Positions 57,924-64,000 of a stretch of DNA of 64,000 nt are shown here, one piece after another. The position numbers and the translations under genes are program-made. The DNA is from Chitinophaga pinensis (lineage in GTDB: Bacteria > Bacteroidota > Bacteroidia > Chitinophagales > CAMDFR01), in the NCBI GenBank assembly GCA_945872405.1, contig CAMBZT010000002.1, forward strand, positions 1 to 64,000, given 5' to 3'. Below the pieces are notes generated by a model. The model did no database searches, had not been told where the DNA came from, and worked only from the letters and a program-made list of their open reading frames with translations. The number at the start of each line of letters is the position of its first letter. Positions within the stretch are counted from its first letter, which is position 1.

Positions 57924-60722
57924 ATGAAATATGTTTTTTTAACACTTCTCACCTTTTGCGGTTTATCTAATTTGAGCGCAGGAAATGGTACTATTTCAGG
58001 CAAAGTAATTGACGCAAAAACTGGAGAAACACTTATTGGAGCCACTGTTTTAGTTGTAGGTACAAGCATAGGTTCGGCAAGTGATATTGATGGAAATTAT
58101 ACTATCAAAAATTTAGTGCCTGGCAATTATAACATCCGAACCACTTATATTGGTTATGTAGAAAGAATAGATTCAACTATTGAGGTAACTGCTGACAATA
58201 TTTTCTCGCTCAACATCTTGTTAAATACTGCAGAAAAAGAAATTAAAGAAGTAGTTGTAACAGCCAAAATTAGTCGTGACAATACCTCTGCCATTGTTAC
58301 CATGCAAAAAAACAGCAGTACTATTTCTAGCGGTATTTCTGGTGAGGAAATCAAGCGTTCTCCAGATAGAAATTCTGGGGATGTCATAAAAAGAGTGAGT
58401 GGTGCCACCATTCAAGATAATAAGTTTGCCATTATTCGTGGATTGAGCGATCGATACAATTATGCCATGGTAAATGGTGCTGTGCTTCCAAGTACAGAAC
58501 CAGATAGAAAAGCATTTGCATTTGATATGTTTCCATCCAACCTCCTCGATAATATCATCATCACAAAAACGGCTCAACCTGATTTGCCGGCAGAATTTGC
58601 TGGAGGAATCATTCAACTAAACACTAGAGATATCCCAGAAAAAAGTTTTTTCAATTTAACTATTGGACAATCGTTTATTGAAAAAGCAACATTCAAACCC
58701 TATTATACCTATAAAGGAGGCAAGACTGACTTCTTAGGAGTTGATGACGGAACTAGGGCATTGCCAGCAAGTTTTATTTCGTCTGATTCTCTACAAAAAC
58801 TTCCAAACTCTCAGCGTTATCCTTATGCTAAATCGCTTCCAAATAATTGGGGTATTCAAAAGAAAAAAATTGCATATCCAGGTCAAAGTTTTCAATTCAG
58901 TGGCGGATTTGTTAAGGATTTAAAAAATATTAAAATCGGATCCGTAGCTTCTCTGAGCTATTCGAATTCATTGAGAACTATTTTTTCTAGTAGGTATGAT
59001 TTTAATGCTGACGGTTCAGGCATATTTGACTATGATGATGTGGCTTATTCTAACCCTATCGCCATTGGCGCCTTACTAAATCTTACTTTTTTGATAAAGA
59101 ATGACCAAAAAATTAGTTTTAAAAACACATTTAATATTAACTCAGAGGATAGAACCACCTTAAGAACGGGACAAAACATAGACCAAGTAAGACAGTTTCA
59201 AAAAAATTCATTTGAGTTTACTTCATCTCAGTTACTAGCCAATCAAATTATTGGCGAACATTTAATACGTAAGCCCGGTATCAAAATTAAATGGACGGGT
59301 GGTTTTTCTTGGATAAAAAGAACTCAACCACAAACACGCAGAATGTCCTATTCAATTGACTACAACAATCCTGACGACACTTTATATCATGCAGATATTT
59401 CTAATCAGGTAAATATTGGACAAGGAGGACTTTTTTACTCAAGTCTAGACGAAAAAATTTATAGTGGTGGAGCAGATGTTTCTGTTCCATTTAAAATTCA
59501 ATCTGCTAAACAATTATTCAAAACAGGATTTTATATACAGCATAAGGATAGAGATTTTTCGGCAAGGGTGATGGGAGTGACCATAGCCAAAGTGTCTACA
59601 TTTGACAGAAGTCTACTTTCTCTGGATCAAGCCAGTATTTTTGACACTGCTAATTTTTCGGCGAGAGGCTTTAATATTTCTGACATCACCAACAAGAGCG
59701 ATAAATATACTGCATCGGCAGATTTATATTCTGGATACGCGATGTTTGAAAATGCATTTGCGAAAAGATTTAAAATCGTTTGGGGTGCACGGTTTGAATA
59801 TTTCCGTCAACAGTTAAGTTCATTTAACTATAGTAATGATACAATTAAAGTGGATAAGAAATACCCTACCCTTCTTCCATCTATGAACTTTATTTATTCA
59901 ACTACGAGCAAATCAAATTTCAGAGTGTCCTACTCAATGACATTAGCAAGACCAGAGTTTAGAGAAATCTCTCCTTTCTCTTTTTATGACTTCAACACCA
60001 CTTTTACTATAACTGGGTTTGATTCGTTAAATCAAACTAAAATTCATAATGCAGATATTCGTTACGAATACTTCTTTGGCAAAGGACAGATGGCAGCTGT
60101 GAGTCTTTACTATAAATACTTTAATGCCCCGATAGAACAAGTAGTGACTCTGAAAGGTACGGACTATACCCTTTTCTCGTTTAACAATGCCTCTTTTGCT
60201 CATAATGGTGGGGTAGAGTTTGAGTTCAGAAAAAACCTTGACTTCATCAGCAAATGGAAGCATTGGGAAGATTTTATGTTTACTGGTAATTTCTCTTATA
60301 TCTATTCTAAGATCGATTTGTCAAGTATTTCCTCCAGCACTGGTGCAAGGTCCCGTCCATTACAAGGTCAGTCCCCTTTTGTTATCAATGCAAGCGCAAC
60401 TTATAGACAACCTAAATTAGACCTTTCCTTCACAATAATGTACAATCAAGCAGGACGTAGATTGGCCGTTGTTGGAACAAGCGATTATCCAGATATTTAT
60501 GAAAATTCACGACCATTGTTAGATTTCCAAATCAGTAAAAAAGTACTGAAAAACGGTGTTTTAAAATTAACTTTTTCTGATTTACTTGCTAAATCAAGTT
60601 TCTTTTATCAGAACAGTGGCGCTGGCAAAAACTTTAATTATCAAAAGGAATTTGACACCGTGTTAATTGAACAAAAGAACCAAAGGACCTATACCCTATC
60701 TTTTACCTACACATTTAAATAG
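57924..60722 (+). CDS. TonB-dependent outer-membrane receptor
   Basis: A 932-residue receptor. Signal peptide ~1-20 (KYVFLTLLTFCGLSNLSA), a CarboxypepD_reg-like domain (~22-105: ISGKVIDAKTGETLIGATVLVVGTS), the plug (GEEIKRSPDRNSGDVIKRVSGATIQDNKFAIIRGLSDRYNYAMVNGAVLP) and a 22-strand barrel ending in the aromatic TYTLSFTYTFK. No SusD partner follows, so it is a stand-alone receptor. An earlier TTG (57873) lies upstream of the promoter and is rejected. Downstream PhoB/PhoR-like genes and the Pho-box-like repeat suggest uptake of a phosphorus source. Confidence 0.93.
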   Translation: MKYVFLTLLTFCGLSNLSAGNGTISGKVIDAKTGETLIGATVLVVGTSIGSASDIDGNYTIKNLVPGNYNIRTTYIGYVERIDSTIEVTADNIFSLNILLNTAEKEIKEVVVTAKISRDNTSAIVTMQKNSSTISSGISGEEIKRSPDRNSGDVIKRVSGATIQDNKFAIIRGLSDRYNYAMVNGAVLPSTEPDRKAFAFDMFPSNLLDNIIITKTAQPDLPAEFAGGIIQLNTRDIPEKSFFNLTIGQSFIEKATFKPYYTYKGGKTDFLGVDDGTRALPASFISSDSLQKLPNSQRYPYAKSLPNNWGIQKKKIAYPGQSFQFSGGFVKDLKNIKIGSVASLSYSNSLRTIFSSRYDFNADGSGIFDYDDVAYSNPIAIGALLNLTFLIKNDQKISFKNTFNINSEDRTTLRTGQNIDQVRQFQKNSFEFTSSQLLANQIIGEHLIRKPGIKIKWTGGFSWIKRTQPQTRRMSYSIDYNNPDDTLYHADISNQVNIGQGGLFYSSLDEKIYSGGADVSVPFKIQSAKQLFKTGFYIQHKDRDFSARVMGVTIAKVSTFDRSLLSLDQASIFDTANFSARGFNISDITNKSDKYTASADLYSGYAMFENAFAKRFKIVWGARFEYFRQQLSSFNYSNDTIKVDKKYPTLLPSMNFIYSTTSKSNFRVSYSMTLARPEFREISPFSFYDFNTTFTITGFDSLNQTKIHNADIRYEYFFGKGQMAAVSLYYKYFNAPIEQVVTLKGTDYTLFSFNNASFAHNGGVEFEFRKNLDFISKWKHWEDFMFTGNFSYIYSKIDLSSISSSTGARSRPLQGQSPFVINASATYRQPKLDLSFTIMYNQAGRRLAVVGTSDYPDIYENSRPLLDFQISKKVLKNGVLKLTFSDLLAKSSFFYQNSGAGKNFNYQKEFDTVLIEQKNQRTYTLSFTYTFK

Positions 60723-60805
60723 CTTAAATTAATAACTATTGCTTAATATTGAGAATGTACAACATTCATATTATAACACGAGTATTGCACACCATAAAAT
60801 AAACA

Positions 60806-61486
60806 ATGAGTAAAATGCCAATAAAAATATTGTTAGTAGACGACGAGCCAGATGTATTGGAGTTTATGTCTTATAGTTTAAAAAAAGAAGGTTATTCCGT
60901 CTTCACTGCTTCTAACGGCAAGGATGCTATAAAAATTGCTAAGCAAATCGATCCAAAACTCATTGTGCTAGATGTGATGATGCCAGAGATGGACGGCATG
61001 GAAACTTGTAGAGAATTTAGAAGCTTAGAGCAATTTAGAAATACGATTATCCTATTTTTAACAGCGAGAGACGAAGACTATTCTCAGATTGCTGGATTTG
61101 AAGTTGGCGCTGATGATTATGTAACCAAGCCGGTAAAGCCTCGTGTCTTTTTAAGCAGATTACAAGCTTTGTTACGTCGTGGAGAAACCGAAACAAAAAA
61201 AACAAGTATTCGAGTAGGGAATATCGAAATTGACGAAGATAAATACCTGGTATACAAAGATAATGACCCATTAAATTTACCTAGAAAAGAATTTCAATTG
61301 CTACAACTCTTAATGTCCAAGCCTGGGAGGGTATTTACTCGTGATGAAATTATGAATAAAGTTTGGGGGACGGAAACCATCGTAGGAGATAGAACAATTG
61401 ACGTGCATATTCGTAAGTTGCGTGAGAAAATTGGGGATGATTATTTTAAAACCATCAAAGGAGTTGGTTATAAATTTGATTTATAA
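60806..61486 (+). CDS. OmpR/PhoB-family response regulator
   Basis: A 226-residue two-domain regulator. The receiver has the acidic pair DDE at 12-14, phospho-acceptor Asp56 in VLDVMMPEMDG, Thr in LTARD and Lys in VTKPVKP; the C-terminal winged helix has LPRKEFQLLQLLMSKPGRVFTRDEIMNKVWG and DRTIDVHIRKLREKIG. It has the form of PhoB. A small inverted repeat, GAATGT-ACA-ACATTC, lies at 60753-60767 in its upstream region. PhoB proteins bind 11-bp-spaced direct repeats, agreeing with the repeats seen in this region. Confidence 0.93.
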   Translation: MSKMPIKILLVDDEPDVLEFMSYSLKKEGYSVFTASNGKDAIKIAKQIDPKLIVLDVMMPEMDGMETCREFRSLEQFRNTIILFLTARDEDYSQIAGFEVGADDYVTKPVKPRVFLSRLQALLRRGETETKKTSIRVGNIEIDEDKYLVYKDNDPLNLPRKEFQLLQLLMSKPGRVFTRDEIMNKVWGTETIVGDRTIDVHIRKLREKIGDDYFKTIKGVGYKFDL

Positions 61487-61578
61487 AAGATGAAGTATCC
61501 TATTAGATGACCTTAAGATTTGTTATTGTACTTGCCTTTCTTAAAACATTTATATTTTAGCAGTCAAAATGTTTGTAA

Positions 61579-62628
61579 TTGAATAATATATCGCTCAAAA
61601 AACTTTCCCTTTATACTGCGAGTTTAGTATCGTTTTCAGTTATAGTATTGGTATTTGCAACCATGCTTTTTACACAAACCAAACTGCAGTGGTACTTTTT
61701 TACGGTGATCCCTGGATTGGTTTTTTTTGCAGTGTATATTATTATTCAAATCTTGGTGGGGCGATTTGTTTATGATAAGATTAGACTAATTTACAAGACC
61801 ATTTCAATCCAAAAATCTGAGAAAGGTAAAGTAAAGGACATCATTGAAAACGACGAAAACCTCTTCGATAGAGTGAGGAAAGAGGTTGAGGAATACGAAA
61901 GAAATAAGATAGCAGAAATTGAACAATTAAAAACAATGGAAAATTACAGAAAAGATTTTTTTGGCAATGTGTCTCACGAGTTGAAAACACCGATTTTTAA
62001 TATACAGGGATATATAGAAACCCTTTTAGAAGGGGCTGTTGACGACCCAACGATCAACAAGCAATATCTTTTAAAAGCGGCTTCAAATGTTGAACGACTT
62101 AATAATATTGTACAAGATTTATTAGAAATTTCTCAATATGAAGCCGGGAAATTAACCTTAGAAATAGACAGATTTGACGTTACTCAATTGGTTAAAGAAA
62201 TTTTTGATTCTTTTGAAATCAAAGCGCACGATAAAAAAATTAAACTCGTTTTCAAAAAAGGTTCAGATAAACCATTTTATGTTATGGCAGATAAAGCTAG
62301 AATTGCACAAGTTTTTACTAACTTAATTGTAAATGCTATAAACTACGGAAATCAGGATGGCGAAGTTAGTATTGGGTTTTTCGAAATGGAGCCCAACCTT
62401 TTAATTGAGGTCGGCGATAATGGACAGGGTATATCTGAAGAACATCTTCCTAGATTGTTTGAAAGATTTTATAGAGTTGATAAACATCGTTCCCGTACAG
62501 AAGGTGGCACAGGCCTTGGATTATCAATTGTAAAACATATTGTTGAGGCGCATAGTCAATCTATTAATGTCAGAAGTACCATCGGTAAAGGCTCCACCTT
62601 TTGGTTTATGCTAAAAAAAGCCAAGTAA
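61579..62628 (+). CDS. Sensor histidine kinase (PhoR-like)
   Basis: A 349-residue kinase with two N-terminal membrane helices (~10-30 and ~40-60) and almost no periplasmic loop, then a helical linker, the DHp motif FFGNVSHELKTPIFN (His133) and the ATPase motifs NAINYG, VGDNGQGI, LFERFYR and GGTGLGLSIVKHIV. No PAS domain. The lack of an external sensor fits PhoR-type kinases that take their signal from a membrane complex such as Pst/PhoU (inference). It begins with TTG (61579), 92 nt after the regulator gene. Confidence 0.93.
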   Translation: MNNISLKKLSLYTASLVSFSVIVLVFATMLFTQTKLQWYFFTVIPGLVFFAVYIIIQILVGRFVYDKIRLIYKTISIQKSEKGKVKDIIENDENLFDRVRKEVEEYERNKIAEIEQLKTMENYRKDFFGNVSHELKTPIFNIQGYIETLLEGAVDDPTINKQYLLKAASNVERLNNIVQDLLEISQYEAGKLTLEIDRFDVTQLVKEIFDSFEIKAHDKKIKLVFKKGSDKPFYVMADKARIAQVFTNLIVNAINYGNQDGEVSIGFFEMEPNLLIEVGDNGQGISEEHLPRLFERFYRVDKHRSRTEGGTGLGLSIVKHIVEAHSQSINVRSTIGKGSTFWFMLKKAK

Positions 62629-62920
62629 TTCTATATTCATACACCAAACTTCCCGCAGCGGGTTCTAAAATTGAACGTGTGAAACTTGCTCAACAAGCAG
62701 CTTCTGTAATTATCAAAAATACTTGCGAGCCATCAGGTATCAAAACATTTATAAAAAAGGAGAGTGCTGATAATTATATTAATCAACTAGGTAAAGGAAT
62801 ACATCGTCGGGTTGAAAAAAAGTTTTGAAAGAAAATTTTAATAGCAGTAGAGTGAATCAATTATCTGATATCTTTGTGATAGAATCTTTTTATGCCATTG
62901 ATGAATGGATACTCGACTAA
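62629..62920 (+). pseudogene. Possible remnant of a small gene behind the histidine kinase
   Basis: A frame that overlaps the kinase end continues after it with protein-like text (YSYTKLPAAGSKIERVKLAQ, IIKNTCEPSGIKTFIKKESA, INQLGKGIHRRVEKKF) to a stop at 62828. In another frame the text goes on from 62825 to 62920 (LKENFNSSRVNQLSDIFVIE, SFYAIDEWILD). There is no ATG; the only start upstream is a TTG at 62601 inside the kinase gene. This looks like an N-terminally truncated, frameshifted gene, although a real small protein using TTG is possible. Family not recognised. Together with the promoter below it accounts for the 306-nt gap here. Confidence 0.35.
62869..62876 (+). promoter_or_regulatory. 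-7 element before the secreted 128-residue protein gene
   Basis: TATCTTTG matches TAnnTTTG; no TTTG is found 19-20 nt upstream. The ATG is 59 nt downstream. Confidence 0.4.
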
Positions 62921-62934
62921 AAATATAAACTCCT

Positions 62935-63321
62935 ATGAGATTGAATCTAAGTATTTTGCTCTTATGTTTCATGAGTATTTTTCAATATACTATTGGACAA
63001 AAACTGGTCACTCAAAATACTCATCTTCTTAATGTTAAACAGAAACTTAAGATAGACAAATGTAAAATACAGTTTTTGAAAGTTACAGAGGACAGTCGTT
63101 GTCCAATTGGATCACAGTGCATAGTGCCCGGAACAATAACTATCTCACTTCGAGTGAATGGCACCGAATATAGCCTCAGTAGCAAAGAACCAAGACTGAT
63201 CCTGCATGCAAAAGAAGCTGATTTTAAGATTGAACTTCTAGATGTGCTGCCCTATCCAAAATTAAAGCAAAGCAACGACTATTCTGTTTATCAGTCGAGT
63301 CTTTATATTTCAAAAATATAG
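62935..63321 (+). CDS. Secreted small protein with SRCP...C motif
   Basis: A 128-residue protein with a signal peptide (LSILLLCFMSIFQYTIG). The mature part has EDSRCPIGSQCIVPG, resembling the 'SRCPxGxxCxWxG' motif of a group of small secreted Bacteroidota proteins, followed by alternating strands (TITISLRVNGTEYSLSS). The two cysteines probably form a disulfide. Function unknown. Confidence 0.78.
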   Translation: MRLNLSILLLCFMSIFQYTIGQKLVTQNTHLLNVKQKLKIDKCKIQFLKVTEDSRCPIGSQCIVPGTITISLRVNGTEYSLSSKEPRLILHAKEADFKIELLDVLPYPKLKQSNDYSVYQSSLYISKI

Positions 63322-63424
63322 AAAGCTCAAAAAAAGGATACTCGTATCAGTCTTCTCTGATTTATCGCTAGCATTAGCATCACTTTTTTTTCAATGTTAT
63401 AGATTTTTTGATTATCTTTAGTAC

Positions 63425-64000
63425 ATGCTAATAATCGGAATATGCGGAGGTACGGGGTCTGGTAAAACAACCGTAGTAAATAAAATTTTGGAGATTTTAC
63501 CCAAGGACCAAGTGGCTATTTTGTCCCAAGATGCCTATTACAAAGATAATGGGCACATACCGATGGAAGAAAGAAAGTTTATCAATTTCGACCATCCAGA
63601 TTCAATTGAGTTTGAACTTATGCTGAACCATATTGAAAAACTGAAGCTCGGACAGAGTATTGAAATGCCAATCTATTCCTATATCACCTGCACAAGGGCT
63701 AAAGACTTTATTCCCATTAAATCAAAAAAAGTGATTATCATAGAGGGGATATTGTTATTTACGGACAAACAATTACGTGATATTTGTAATGTAAAAATCT
63801 TTGTTGATGCACCGTCTGATGAACGTTTATTGAGAGTTATTCGACGTGACATTATTGAGCGCGGCAGAAGTATAGAGCAGACGTTAGACAGATATACAGA
63901 TACCGTAAAACCAATGCATGAACAGTTTATTGAACCCACTAAAAAATATGCTGACATTATCGTGCCACTCGGTGGTGAAAACCAAGTGGCTATAAATATC
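63425..64000 (+). CDS. udk: Uridine kinase (partial, runs off the window)
   Basis: The first 192 residues of a uridine/cytidine kinase of the pyrimidine salvage pathway. P-loop GGTGSGKTT (8-16), then LSQDAYYKD, FDHPDSIEFELM, PIYSYITCTR, IIEGILLF, RLLRVIRRDIIERGR and PMHEQFIEPTKKYADIIVP. No defect is seen; only the last few residues lie outside. Confidence 0.96.
   Translation, partial: MLIIGICGGTGSGKTTVVNKILEILPKDQVAILSQDAYYKDNGHIPMEERKFINFDHPDSIEFELMLNHIEKLKLGQSIEMPIYSYITCTRAKDFIPIKSKKVIIIEGILLFTDKQLRDICNVKIFVDAPSDERLLRVIRRDIIERGRSIEQTLDRYTDTVKPMHEQFIEPTKKYADIIVPLGGENQVAINI

Noticed and set aside
1-64000. Prophage, transposon, CRISPR or defence island
   Set aside because: No transposase, integrase, repeat-spacer array or cas gene; gene content and order are core Bacteroidota throughout.

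Overview
The window is a 64 kb piece of an AT-rich chromosome from a member of the Bacteroidota (Chitinophagales or Sphingobacteriales-like is my best guess; the genus cannot be read from the sequence). The evidence is a full-length SprA translocon protein, a secreted protein with a type IX sorting tail, a TonB receptor with a carboxypeptidase-like N-terminal domain, the DUF2480 and DUF4286 families, the Ig-like 'PPSGG' lipoprotein, gene orders such as ruvA-sprA-gcvH-vanZ and mreBCD-PBP2-rodA, and promoters of the Bacteroidota type (TTTG, about 19-20 nt, TAnnTTTG). Most of the window is core genome. I see no prophage, transposase or CRISPR array.

Left part (1-16.5 kb, mixed strands): a decayed AlkD-type DNA repair gene, a UvrD/PD-(D/E)XK helicase-nuclease, a small basic protein with an antitoxin-like start, sucB and sucA (2-oxoglutarate dehydrogenase), rpsT, radC, birA, then rsfS-ftsH-LUD protein and an lpxH-type operon, and DUF4286.

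Middle (16-49 kb, mostly minus strand): vanZ-like and gcvH, the 7.5 kb sprA, ruvA, RNase HI, a frameshifted small lipoprotein gene, heme A synthase, a Crp/Fnr regulator, tRNA-Phe, a lytic transglycosylase with DUF2480, PpiD, a CBS protein, recO, the rod-shape operon mreB-mreC-mreD-PBP2-rodA, idi, gamma carbonic anhydrase, a lipoprotein, and the translation operon rimP-nusA-infB. That operon has a recognisable promoter and a strong terminator-like hairpin in its leader. Upstream of it lies a gene-free stretch of about 0.5 kb with a compact multi-hairpin element and other pairing segments. It is more GC-rich than its surroundings and is a candidate structured RNA or dispersed repeat.

Right part (49-64 kb): an ABC-F ATPase, a glycosyltransferase plus metallophosphoesterase pair, and then what looks like a phosphate-starvation (Pho) island. 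It contains a T9SS-secreted beta-helix-like protein, a lipoprotein amine oxidase, an ACR3 arsenite exporter, a TonB-dependent receptor, and a PhoB/PhoR-like two-component pair. The T9SS protein gene and the receptor gene, 3 kb apart and divergent, each have an exact TTAACA-N5-TTAACA direct repeat placed 31 nt upstream of a -7 element. This repeat matches the known PhoP box of Bacillus. A third exact copy lies far away at 4.28 kb, upstream of the small basic protein. The window ends inside uridine kinase.

The most interesting items are the proposed Pho island and its third target, the structured gene-free region upstream of rimP, the rimP leader hairpin, and two genes caught in decay (alkD-like and the small lipoprotein).
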